A DNA stretch of 64,000 nucleotides from Stenotrophomonas rhizophila (lineage in GTDB: Bacteria > Pseudomonadota > Gammaproteobacteria > Xanthomonadales > Xanthomonadaceae), in the NCBI RefSeq assembly GCF_000661955.1, contig NZ_CP007597.1, positions 3,732,318-3,796,317 on the forward strand. Reading direction: 5' to 3'. The position numbers and the translations under genes were made by a program. Each line of letters begins with the position of its first letter. Position 1 is the stretch's first letter. This document shows, piece after piece, positions 1 through 7,919 of the stretch. The notes below the pieces were generated by a model that was not told where the DNA came from, made no database searches, and worked only from the letters and a program-made list of their open reading frames with translations.

Positions 1-2
1 TG

Positions 3-89
3 CGGCTGCCGTGGTGCCCCGCCTGCCAGGGCGGCGAAGCCGCAATGGCGCCGCCGCTGTCCTTGCCCTGGGACCTCCAGCGCCCGTGA
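3..89 (+). CDS. C-terminal end of a clipped upstream gene, possibly the E1-like or leader-binding TOMM protein
   Basis: An open frame runs from the window edge to a TGA at 87-89 and encodes 28 residues containing Trp-Cys-Pro-Ala-Cys and ending in Asp-Leu-Gln-Arg-Pro. The gene downstream starts 51 bases later on the same strand and the following genes encode RiPP-modifying enzymes. A Cys-x-x-Cys pair near the end would suit the zinc-binding part of E1-like cyclodehydratase partner proteins of TOMM (thiazole/oxazole-modified microcin) clusters, but too little is visible to assign a family. It could also be chance open frame. Function is inferred from position only. Confidence 0.45.
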   Translation, partial: RLPWCPACQGGEAAMAPPLSLPWDLQRP

Positions 90-140
90 TAATGTGGCTT
101 ACGCGCCGGGCGTTTCCGCCTCGGTCAATGGAGTGACCGT

Positions 141-719
141 ATGTATCGCCTGCCGACCCAGTTCGATGCCAGTGCCTCGCGCCAGGACCTTGCCGCCGCA
201 GGCGGGGGCTCAACCTCGACCACCTGCAGTTCCTGCATCGTGACCCTGCTCGGCACCTCGGTGCTGTCGGCGGTGGTGCTTGGCGGGTTGGAACCGATCG
301 CGCCCGCCGCCGCCGGCAGCGAAACACGCGCCACGGTCGATACCGTCGCAACGGACACCGACCTCCACACCCCGCCACCGCCCTCGCTGCAGCAACCGGC
401 CATCGCCCCGGATCCGGACCTGGCCGCACCCGCCACATCGGCCGCGCCGGTGGTCGGGATGAGCCGCACGGGTCGGATACTGCTGGGGCTGTTCGCCTTG
501 CCGCTGGCAGCTGTCGGTGGCGGCATTTTCATGGGCACCGCCAACCCGATCTTCGGCCTGTTCGTCGCCGTCGGGCTGTACGTCGGCCTGTACGCCTTCG
601 TCTACGAGCGCTCGGGGCGGTCGTTCGGGCGCGGCATCGGCATCGGCATCGGCCTGCTGCTGGGCCTGTTCGCCGTCGGCGCACTCGAGATGATGCTCTG
701 GCTGAGCGTGATGAAATGA
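141..719 (+). CDS. Small membrane protein with a Ser/Thr/Cys-rich segment, in a TOMM-type RiPP operon
   Basis: The 192-residue product is not assigned to a family. A GGAG motif at 130-133 lies seven bases before the ATG, which supports this start. Residues 1-23 form a polar N-terminus ending in three glycines. Residues 24-32 are nine consecutive Ser, Thr or Cys residues (STSTTCSSC). A hydrophobic segment follows at about 33-52, then a Pro/Ala-rich linker at about 60-105, then three further hydrophobic helices at about 112-131, 137-155 and 166-190. The stop overlaps the start of the YcaO gene as ATGA. Ser/Thr/Cys runs after glycines are the sort of core that YcaO enzymes heterocyclise, so this may be an unusual membrane-anchored substrate. 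An accessory or immunity membrane protein is the alternative. Confidence 0.8.
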   Translation: MYRLPTQFDASASRQDLAAAGGGSTSTTCSSCIVTLLGTSVLSAVVLGGLEPIAPAAAGSETRATVDTVATDTDLHTPPPPSLQQPAIAPDPDLAAPATSAAPVVGMSRTGRILLGLFALPLAAVGGGIFMGTANPIFGLFVAVGLYVGLYAFVYERSGRSFGRGIGIGIGLLLGLFAVGALEMMLWLSVMK

Positions 720-2053
720 GCCGCTCCGCCGTCGATGCGGCGGAGCCCGGAACGCCCACGCTGTCTTCGCACCTGCTGCATGGCGCGGCGCGTCCGCGCT
801 GCGGTCTGGTGCGCCCGGCGCAGGCCATCGACGCCAGCGCCTGCGATTGGACCGGCCCGCTGTTCGAGGGACGGCGCGTACACAATGCGGCCACCCCGGC
901 CGACCCGGCCAATCCCTGGCAGGGCGTGTCAGGCGCGGTCGCACTGGATGCCGATGCAGCCGCCGACGGCGCGGTCGCCGAGGCACTGGAGCGGCTGGCA
1001 GCGGCGCAGGCGGGATTCGAGGTGCGCCGCCGGGATGCGCTGACGCCCGCGCAACGCCTGGACGAATCGGCCTTCGCCTTGTTCTCGACACGCCAACGTG
1101 CGACCCCCGGCTTCCCGTGGCCGATGCCCGAACACGACGGCGATCTGTTCGCCGCGGTGCATGCGCTGGATGACAACCGCGAGGCCTGGGTGCCGCAGGA
1201 ACTGGTGGGCCTCGGGCCGCGCAGTGGCGTGGCGCGCGTGCCGTCAACGTCCAGTGGGCTGGCGGCCTGGCGTGATGGTCGCGATGGCGCGTGGCTGGCG
1301 TTGCTGCGCGCGGCCCAGGAGCTGCTGGAGCGCGATGCGCTGGCAGTGACATGGCTCAATGGCGTGGCCGGCCGGCGCATCGCGCTGCCGGCGCACTGGC
1401 ACGCCCATGTGGACGCGCGCGGGGGGGAACTGCAGGCGTTCGACCTGACCCAGCACTGGAACCCGCACCCGGTGATCGCGGTCGCCGGCGGCATGCCGTT
1501 CGACGGCCGCCCCCGCTACGTCCTCGGCATCGCCTGCCGCGCCGATCCGGGCGAGGCACTGCACAAAGCGCTGCTGGAATGGCAGCAGGCACTGACCTTT
1601 GCCGCGCATCTGTGCGGGCGCGAAAGCGCCCGGCTGCCGCGCGATCCCGCCGCCCTGCGCAGCTTCGACGAACATGCCGCCTTCTACACCCTGCGCCCGG
1701 AGCTGTGGCCGCAGCTGCCGCTGCTGCGGGCGGCGGACGACAGCACCTTGAAGCTGCCCCCGCCGGGCGCAGCGGTCCGCCCCGCCGCGCCGCGCGCGAT
1801 TGCCGAGCTGGACATGCTGCGGCGCCGGCTCGGCAGTGCCGGCATTGCGCTGTACTACCGCGAGTTGACCACGACCGATGTGGCCGCGGCCGGACTGCGG
1901 GTGATGCGGGTGCTGTCGCCGCAGCTCAGTGGCCTGCATGCCGACGAGCGTGCACCGTTCCTCGGCGGCCGGTGCCAGGACGTGGCCTGGCGGTACCCCG
2001 GCGTGCCGCACAGCGGCGCGTTCCCCACTCCCTTTCCGCATCCGTTGGGCTGA
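716..2053 (+). CDS. YcaO-family cyclodehydratase (TOMM biosynthesis)
   Basis: The 445-residue protein resembles YcaO enzymes, which use ATP to turn Cys, Ser or Thr residues of a peptide into azoline rings. The acidic helices expected for ATP and magnesium binding appear as AVAEALERLA, AQELLERDAL and EALHKALLEWQQ. The protein ends in a proline-rich tail (PTPFPHPLG), as is common for the TOMM subgroup, where the C-terminus contributes to the active site. The gene overlaps the upstream membrane-protein gene by four bases and the downstream dehydrogenase gene by one base (TGATG), so the three genes are probably translationally coupled. The partner E1-like or leader-binding protein is not complete in this window. 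Family assignment is confident, but the substrate is unknown. Confidence 0.85.
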   Translation: MSRSAVDAAEPGTPTLSSHLLHGAARPRCGLVRPAQAIDASACDWTGPLFEGRRVHNAATPADPANPWQGVSGAVALDADAAADGAVAEALERLAAAQAGFEVRRRDALTPAQRLDESAFALFSTRQRATPGFPWPMPEHDGDLFAAVHALDDNREAWVPQELVGLGPRSGVARVPSTSSGLAAWRDGRDGAWLALLRAAQELLERDALAVTWLNGVAGRRIALPAHWHAHVDARGGELQAFDLTQHWNPHPVIAVAGGMPFDGRPRYVLGIACRADPGEALHKALLEWQQALTFAAHLCGRESARLPRDPAALRSFDEHAAFYTLRPELWPQLPLLRAADDSTLKLPPPGAAVRPAAPRAIAELDMLRRRLGSAGIALYYRELTTTDVAAAGLRVMRVLSPQLSGLHADERAPFLGGRCQDVAWRYPGVPHSGAFPTPFPHPLG

Positions 2054-2814
2054 TGCACGAGGTCCGCATGCCGTCACCGCCCTCCCCCTGGCACGATGCC
2101 CCGCTGTTCCATCTGTTCTGGCACAACGGCGAACTCAATCCAGCGCGCGCCGAGGTGATGCGCACGCGCATCGCCGAAGATGCCGCACGCCCCTGGTCGC
2201 CACCCCGCCCGATGCATGCGGCCGCCGGCATCGCCCTGCCGGACCCGGTGCATCCCGGTGACGCCCTGGCGCAGCGCCACAGTGGCCGCCGCTTCGGTGA
2301 CGCACGCTGGGGCGCGCAGGAGCTGGGCCGCGTGCTCGCCCCGCTGCGGGCCCGACCCGGCGACAGTGACACCCGGCGCCTGCCGTCCGGTGGGGCCAAG
2401 TATCCGATCCAGGCCTATGCCGCGCTGTACGGCGCCGACGATGCGATCGCCGCAGACCAGGGCATCTGCTGGTACGACCCGCTGCAGCATGCGCTGGTGC
2501 CGGTGGCGCCCTGCCCCGCGTGGCCAGCGCTGGCCAGGTTGCTTGGGGTGGACTGGTCGGAGCGGCCGGCGGCCGTGCTGTTCCTGATCGCCGAGCCGGC
2601 CGGCACGCTGACCAAGTACGGCGAGCGCGGTGGCCGCTTCGTGTTGATCGAGGCCGGGGTCTGGTTGGGCGCGCTCGGGCAGCAAGTGGCCGCGATGAAC
2701 GCCGCCGGCTGCGCGATCGGCTCCTTTGAGGATGCCGCGGTGCTGGCCCTGCTCGGGCTCGACCCACAGCGGCATCTGGCCGTGTTGGCCTATGCGTGTG
2801 GTCCGGCGCTTTGA
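2053..2814 (+). CDS. SagB-type nitroreductase-fold dehydrogenase (azoline oxidation)
   Basis: The 253-residue product has hallmarks of the SagB/McbC branch of the nitroreductase fold. Near residue 75 is the Arg-His-Ser-Gly-Arg-Arg-Phe motif, followed by PSGGAKYPIQAY, the FMN-contacting segment, and a C-terminal Ala/Gly-rich helix pair. In TOMM pathways these FMN enzymes oxidise azolines to aromatic thiazoles or oxazoles. The start at 2053 overlaps the YcaO stop. A second ATG at 2068 is possible. Its presence beside a YcaO gene makes a heterocycle-forming RiPP operon likely. No exporter or protease gene follows, and the next gene, dusB, is an unrelated housekeeping gene 172 bases away. Confidence 0.83.
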   Translation: MHEVRMPSPPSPWHDAPLFHLFWHNGELNPARAEVMRTRIAEDAARPWSPPRPMHAAAGIALPDPVHPGDALAQRHSGRRFGDARWGAQELGRVLAPLRARPGDSDTRRLPSGGAKYPIQAYAALYGADDAIAADQGICWYDPLQHALVPVAPCPAWPALARLLGVDWSERPAAVLFLIAEPAGTLTKYGERGGRFVLIEAGVWLGALGQQVAAMNAAGCAIGSFEDAAVLALLGLDPQRHLAVLAYACGPAL

Positions 2815-2986
2815 CCACCGCCGGCGTCGCAGCACCCAACTCCCCAGCATCCCCGTCCACTGGGGGCGGAGGAACCAAGGGTCAAGCATATGCTCATGAC
2901 CGGAGCGCATCAGGCCCTTCCGGATCGGCCTGAACAGGCAGCCCCCGCGCGCGGCCGGCGCGGCCGGGGCGTTCTACAATGCGCGC

Positions 2987-4006
2987 ATGCAGATTGGCCC
3001 CTACAACATCCGGCCCAACGTGGTGCTGGCGCCGATGGCCGGTGTCACCGACAAGCCCTTCCGCCTGCTGTGCAAACGGCTGGGCGCGGGCTTGGCCGCC
3101 TCGGAGATGACCATCTCCGACCCGCGCTTCTGGACCACCCGCAAGTCCCTCCACCGCATGGACCATGCCGGCGAGCCGGACCCGATCAGCGTGCAGATCG
3201 CCGGCACCGAGCCGCAGCAGCTGGCCGACGCGGCGCGCTACAACGTGGACCACGGCGCGCAGATCATCGACATCAACATGGGCTGCCCGGCCAAGAAGGT
3301 CTGCAACGCGTGGGCCGGGTCGGCGCTGATGCGCGATGAAGAACTGGTGGCGCGCATCCTCACTGCCGTGGTGCAGGCGGTGGACGTGCCGGTGACGCTG
3401 AAGATCCGCACCGGCTGGGACTGCGACCATCGCAACGGCCCACGCATCGCGCATATCGCCGAAGACAGCGGCATTGCCGCGCTGGCGGTGCATGGGCGCA
3501 CGCGCGACCAGCACTACACCGGCCAGGCCGAGTACGAAACCATCGCCGCGATCAAGGCCGCGCTGCGCATTCCGGTGCTGGCCAACGGCGATATCGATTC
3601 GCCGCAGAAGGCGGCCCACGTGCTCGCCGTGACCGGGGTGGATGCGGTGATGATCGGCCGCGCCGCGCAGGGCCGGCCCTGGATCTTCCGCGAAGTGGCG
3701 CATTACCTGGCCACCGGTGAACTGCTCGCCCCGCCTTCGCTGGACGAGGTGCGCGACATCCTGCTGGGCCACCTGCACGCGCTGCACGACTTCTACGGCG
3801 AGCCGCAGGGCGTGCGCATCGCGCGCAAGCACCTGGGCTGGTACGCCAAGGACCGGCCGGAAAATGCCGCCTTCCGCGCGGTGGTCAACCGCGCTGACGA
3901 CGCGGCCAGCCAGATCGCGCTGACCACCGACTACTTCAACGCGCTCTCCGCCGGCCTGCCGCTTGCCCACGCCACTACCGACGCGCACGTTGCCGTTGCC
4001 CTTTGA
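2987..4006 (+). CDS. dusB: tRNA-dihydrouridine synthase B
   Basis: The 339-residue protein is an FMN-dependent TIM-barrel enzyme that reduces specific uridines in tRNA to dihydrouridine. The start of the barrel shows PMAGVTDKPFRLLC. The catalytic cysteine lies in NMGCPAKKV near residue 100, and the phosphate-binding end is VLANGDIDSP followed by GVDAVMIGRAAQGRPW. Length and motifs match DusB rather than DusA or DusC. In many gammaproteobacteria dusB precedes fis, but here the next gene encodes a methyltransferase, so no dusB-fis operon is visible. Confidence 0.93.
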   Translation: MQIGPYNIRPNVVLAPMAGVTDKPFRLLCKRLGAGLAASEMTISDPRFWTTRKSLHRMDHAGEPDPISVQIAGTEPQQLADAARYNVDHGAQIIDINMGCPAKKVCNAWAGSALMRDEELVARILTAVVQAVDVPVTLKIRTGWDCDHRNGPRIAHIAEDSGIAALAVHGRTRDQHYTGQAEYETIAAIKAALRIPVLANGDIDSPQKAAHVLAVTGVDAVMIGRAAQGRPWIFREVAHYLATGELLAPPSLDEVRDILLGHLHALHDFYGEPQGVRIARKHLGWYAKDRPENAAFRAVVNRADDAASQIALTTDYFNALSAGLPLAHATTDAHVAVAL

Positions 4007-4045
4007 TCCGCCGAGCCACGCTCGACGCTACGTGACCCTGCTCCC

Positions 4046-4873
4046 ATGACCCCGCCGATCACCGCCCCCACCTACCTGCACGGTTTTTCCGATACCGAGC
4101 AGCACCGCCTGGTCACCCAGGCCCGTCTGTTCGAATCGAGCATCTTCAGCGGCATCGACTACAGCAACGCCCAGCGGCTGCTGGAAGTGGGCAGCGGCGT
4201 CGGCGCGCAGACCGAGATCCTGCTGCGCCGCTTCCCCGAGCTGCACGTCACCGGGGTGGACCTGAGCCAGGCGCAGCTGGATACCGCACGCGCCAACCTG
4301 GAAAAGACCCCGTGGTGCAGCGAGCGGTACACCCTGCAGCAGGCCGATGCCGGCGACCTGCCGTTCGGCCCGCGCCAGTTCGATTCGGCGTTCCTGTGCT
4401 GGGTGCTGGAACATGTGCCGTCACCGGCGCGCGTGCTCAGCGAAGTGCGCCGCGTGCTCGCGCCGGGCTCGCCGGTGTACATCACCGAAGTGATGAACGC
4501 CTCGTTCCTGCTCGACCCGTACTCGCCGCACATCTGGCGCTACTGGATGGCGTTCAATGATTTCCAGTACGACCACGGGGGCGACCCGTTCGTCGGCGCC
4601 AAGCTCGGCAACCTGCTGCTGGCCGGCGGCTTCCGCGACGTGCACACCGAGATCAAGACCATCCACCTGGACAACCGCGAGCCGGCGCGGCGCAAGACCA
4701 TGATCGCGTTCTGGGAACAGCTGCTGCTGTCGGCGGCCGACCCGCTGCTGGAGGCCGGGCTGGTCGATCGCGACACCGTGGACGGCATGCGTCGGGAATT
4801 CAGCCTGGTCCAGAACGACCCCAACGCGGTGTTCTTCTTCTCGTTCGTGCAGGCACGCGCCACCGTTTACTGA
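4046..4873 (+). CDS. Class I SAM-dependent methyltransferase
   Basis: The 275-residue protein has a Rossmann-type methyltransferase fold. Motif I is LLEVGSGVGAQTE near residue 46, the acidic residue after strand beta 2 is in VTGVDLSQAQ, and a post-motif region reads FDSAFLCWVLEHVPSP. This resembles the Methyltransf_11/25 type that acts on small molecules or lipids. The substrate cannot be told from sequence. It lies 39 bases after dusB on the same strand and may be co-transcribed. No signal peptide is present, so it is cytoplasmic. Confidence 0.85.
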   Translation: MTPPITAPTYLHGFSDTEQHRLVTQARLFESSIFSGIDYSNAQRLLEVGSGVGAQTEILLRRFPELHVTGVDLSQAQLDTARANLEKTPWCSERYTLQQADAGDLPFGPRQFDSAFLCWVLEHVPSPARVLSEVRRVLAPGSPVYITEVMNASFLLDPYSPHIWRYWMAFNDFQYDHGGDPFVGAKLGNLLLAGGFRDVHTEIKTIHLDNREPARRKTMIAFWEQLLLSAADPLLEAGLVDRDTVDGMRREFSLVQNDPNAVFFFSFVQARATVY

Positions 4874-5024
4874 CCCACCGCTACGTGGTTCCCTTCTGCT
4901 ATCTGTTTGAGCCAACCGGTTAGAATCGGCCTCAGGTTGGTGCCCAGGAAGGCGCGCGCCAGATCCTCGCCGTGCTGCCACTGCAGTCGTGGTGCACCGA
5001 GCTCTGCGCCCGAAGGGAAGCCAC

Positions 5025-6917
5025 ATGAAAGAACGCACGTTGGCCGGGACTGTCCGGCTCCCACAGCCCGCCCATGACACCGGCCTGTTGAGCGGGCTCG
5101 ATCCGCGCCAGGCGCGTATCTGCATGGCGGTCATCGCGGTGCTGTGCGTGCTCTATGTGGTCTTTGCCCTGACGCCCTCGTCCTACGCGATGGCCAGCGA
5201 GTACCTGGGGCTGGCACCGATCGAGCCGCTGCTGGGCAGGGCGCGCGGCATCCGCATGGACGAATGGATGGTCTACACACCCTACGTGCAGATCGCCGTG
5301 GCCAACGACTTCGGTCCGACCAACGCGTTTTCGCCGTACCACGAGACCCTGCGCTCGTTCCAGGCGTTGCCGCTGCTGGACTGGGGGCTGCCGTTCAAGC
5401 CATACCACTGGGCGTTTTTCGTGCTGCCGCCGGCCAACGCCTATTCCTTCTTCTTCATGTTCATGTCGATGGCCTTCCTGTGCGGCTGGGCCCTGTTCCT
5501 GCGCCAGCTGCGGCTGCCGCCGCTGGCCGCGGTGCTGATCGCGCTCACGCTGTATTTCTCGCCCTATGTGCAGGTCTGGTGGACCAGCAACGCCGGCGCC
5601 TTCGCGCTGGCACCGTGGGCGGCCGTGGCCTGGCTGCGCATCGACACCCGCTGGCTGCGTATCCTGGCCAGTGCCTACGCGCTGGTGGTGTGGCTGCTGG
5701 CCATCGCCTACCCGCCCTTCATCATTTCTGCCCTGCTGACCATGGCCGTGCTGGTGCTGGCATTCCGCCGCGATGCACTGACCCTGCCGCGCCTGTTCGA
5801 TGCCGCGCTGGCCGGTGCACTGGCCCTTGCGGTGTTCGTCGGCTACTTCCACGACGCGATCGAGGTGATCCGCAACACGGTCTACCCCGGGCATCGCGAA
5901 AGTGCCGGCGGTGGCGTCAGCTGGATCACGCTGATGGCCCACCTCTTCCCCAACCTGATGACCCGCGGCTTCTATCCGCTGCCGGCCTTCAACTATTCCA
6001 ACGCCTGCGAAATCGCCGTGCTCGGCAGCCTGTTGCCACTGTTCACCGCGGTACTGGCCGACTGGGCCAAGGTGGTGCGCTGGGCCCGCGCCAACCGCCT
6101 GTCGGTGGCAATGCTGGTCGGTGGCACGCTGCTGATCGCCTGCTGGGTCTTCCTGCCGGTGCCGCTGGCCGTGGGCAAGGTGACCGGCCTGTCCATGGTG
6201 CCGCCCAGCCGCGCCGTGCTGGCGTTTGGCCTGCTTTTGAACATCGGCTGTGCGATCGTGCTGGTACAGGGCGGCACGCGCCTGAGCCGCGGCCGCCTGC
6301 TGCTGCTGGCCGCACTGCTGGTGGTCGGCAGCCTGGCCAAGCTTGCGTTCGGGGACGGCAGTTTCAGCCGGCTGCACGCCACCGCCGATGCCTGGCCGCT
6401 GCTGTGCGTGGGCGTGCTGGCCCTGGCCGCACGGCGGCCGCGGCTGGCCGCGCACCCGGCGGCGCTGGTGCTGGCGGTCGCCATGCTGTGCAACGTGCTG
6501 ATCAACGGCCTGTTCAACCCGGTGCAGTCGGCACAGCCGATCTTCACCATGGACCGCGATGCCGTGCTCGAGTCCATGCAGGCCCGCGGCGGGCAGCGGG
6601 CACCGGACGGTTCGCTGGTCGTGGAAGGGCGATACGGGGCGATGTTCTCCGGCATCGGCATCCCGGCGGTCAACCACACCCTGTACTTCCCGCAGCTGGC
6701 CTACTTCCGCCAACGCTTCCCGCAGATGTCCGAGGAGGCCTTCAACACCACGTTCAACCGCTACCACCACGTGATGGTCAGCGATGTGGTCGAGCCCCGG
6801 TCGATGTATGCCGATCTGGTGGAAGTGCCTGCCGCAGCGATGCTGGCCGAACCCTGCACCCGGAAGGTGCCGGCCGACTGCGCGCCGGCGCCGTTGCCGG
6901 TCGGGGATGCGCCGTGA
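5025..6917 (+). CDS. Large polytopic membrane protein, possible lipid-linked glycosyltransferase partner
   Basis: The start at 5025 is preferred to an upstream GTG at 4989 because a GAAGGGAAG ribosome-binding sequence lies just ahead. The 630-residue product has a cytoplasmic N-terminus, about ten to twelve hydrophobic helices, and a C-terminal soluble region from about residue 500. A loop after the first helix contains RMDEWMVYTPY. This layout (large loops between helices, soluble tail) recalls GT-C type glycosyltransferases and related uncharacterised membrane proteins. The stop overlaps the GTG start of the next gene, a dolichol-phosphate-mannose-synthase-like glycosyltransferase, so the two probably work together in glycan or lipid modification at the inner membrane. 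That role is inference. Confidence 0.72.
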   Translation: MKERTLAGTVRLPQPAHDTGLLSGLDPRQARICMAVIAVLCVLYVVFALTPSSYAMASEYLGLAPIEPLLGRARGIRMDEWMVYTPYVQIAVANDFGPTNAFSPYHETLRSFQALPLLDWGLPFKPYHWAFFVLPPANAYSFFFMFMSMAFLCGWALFLRQLRLPPLAAVLIALTLYFSPYVQVWWTSNAGAFALAPWAAVAWLRIDTRWLRILASAYALVVWLLAIAYPPFIISALLTMAVLVLAFRRDALTLPRLFDAALAGALALAVFVGYFHDAIEVIRNTVYPGHRESAGGGVSWITLMAHLFPNLMTRGFYPLPAFNYSNACEIAVLGSLLPLFTAVLADWAKVVRWARANRLSVAMLVGGTLLIACWVFLPVPLAVGKVTGLSMVPPSRAVLAFGLLLNIGCAIVLVQGGTRLSRGRLLLLAALLVVGSLAKLAFGDGSFSRLHATADAWPLLCVGVLALAARRPRLAAHPAALVLAVAMLCNVLINGLFNPVQSAQPIFTMDRDAVLESMQARGGQRAPDGSLVVEGRYGAMFSGIGIPAVNHTLYFPQLAYFRQRFPQMSEEAFNTTFNRYHHVMVSDVVEPRSMYADLVEVPAAAMLAEPCTRKVPADCAPAPLPVGDAP

Positions 6918-7900
6918 AGATCGCTGTCGTCATCCCCTGCTACAAGGTCACCCGCCATGTCATGGACGTGTTGGCGGCAATCGACGACGCCGTGGCCGCC
7001 ATCTACTGCGTGGACGATGCCTGCCCCGATGGCAGTGGCGCGTTGATCCAGGCCACTTCCACTGACCCGCGCGTCACCGTGCTGTTCCATCCGCACAACC
7101 GCGGTGTCGGCGGGGCGATCAAGACCGGCTACCAGGCCGCCATCGCCGACGGAATGGACATTCTGGTCAAGGTCGACGGCGACGGTCAGATGGATCCGGC
7201 GCTGCTGATGGACTTCGTGGCACCCATTGCCGACGGCACGGCCGACTACACCAAGGGCAACCGTTTCTGGAACCTCAGCCATATCCGGCGCATGCCCCTG
7301 CTGCGGCGGGTGGGCAACCTGATGCTGTCGTTCATGACCAAGGCCTCGTCCGGCTACTGGCAGGTGTTCGACCCCACCAACGGCTACACCGCCATCCATG
7401 CCCGCGTGGCCAGCCATCTGCGCCTGGATGCGGTCAGCGACCGCTACTTCTTCGAGACCGACATGCTGTTCCGGCTCAACACCATCCGGGCCGTCGTCCA
7501 GGACGTCGCCATGGACGCGCGCTACGCCGATGAGACCAGCAACCTGCGCGTGAGCCGCATCCTCGGGGAATTTGCCTTCAAGCATGTGCGCAATACGCTC
7601 AAGCGCATCGGCTACAACTACTTCCTGCGCGACCTGTCCATCGCGTCACTGGAGCTGATTGCCGGCCTTGGCCTGCTCGCGTTCGGCAGCATCTTCGGCC
7701 TGTACCACTGGATCGCGTCGGCATCCGCCGATGTCACCACCCCGGTAGGCACCATCATGATCGTCATGGTCGCCCTCATTTCCGGGCTGCAGTTCCTGCT
7801 GGCCTTCACCGGTTTCGACATCGCCAACGTGCCGCGCCAGGTCCTGCACCGGTCCATCCAGGTCAACCGCGCAGCGCCGCCGGCGGCCCGACCGCGCTAA
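6914..7900 (+). CDS. Family 2 glycosyltransferase, polyprenyl-phosphate type
   Basis: The gene starts with GTG at 6914, overlapping the upstream stop by four bases. The 328-residue protein has a GT-A domain at residues 1-230, beginning VVIPCYKV, with DDACPDGSG for nucleotide binding and VKVDGDGQMD as the metal-binding acidic motif. Two C-terminal transmembrane helices follow at about 245-265 and 280-300. This resembles DPM1, ArnC and GtrB enzymes, which transfer a sugar from a nucleotide donor to polyprenyl phosphate. The coupled membrane protein upstream would be the natural candidate to use the lipid-linked sugar, but donor and acceptor are unknown. Confidence 0.87.
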   Translation: MKIAVVIPCYKVTRHVMDVLAAIDDAVAAIYCVDDACPDGSGALIQATSTDPRVTVLFHPHNRGVGGAIKTGYQAAIADGMDILVKVDGDGQMDPALLMDFVAPIADGTADYTKGNRFWNLSHIRRMPLLRRVGNLMLSFMTKASSGYWQVFDPTNGYTAIHARVASHLRLDAVSDRYFFETDMLFRLNTIRAVVQDVAMDARYADETSNLRVSRILGEFAFKHVRNTLKRIGYNYFLRDLSIASLELIAGLGLLAFGSIFGLYHWIASASADVTTPVGTIMIVMVALISGLQFLLAFTGFDIANVPRQVLHRSIQVNRAAPPAARPR

Positions 7901-7919
7901 CGCGCGGGCCGCCGCCGGA

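Noticed and set aside
210..1352. A minus-strand open frame across the RiPP-type genes
   Set aside because: It is Arg/Pro/Ala-rich without recognisable domain and overlaps two coupled plus-strand genes with good ribosome sites and motifs.
2815..2986. A short RiPP precursor gene after the SagB gene
   Set aside because: The only open frame here (from 2890) runs into dusB in another frame and has no leader or core pattern, so I see no precursor in this gap.
5144..6914. An N-terminal extension in the frame of the glycosyltransferase, making a 918-residue product
   Set aside because: The frame overlaps the membrane-protein gene in a different frame, and the glycosyltransferase has a clear GTG start at 6914 with an overlapping stop.
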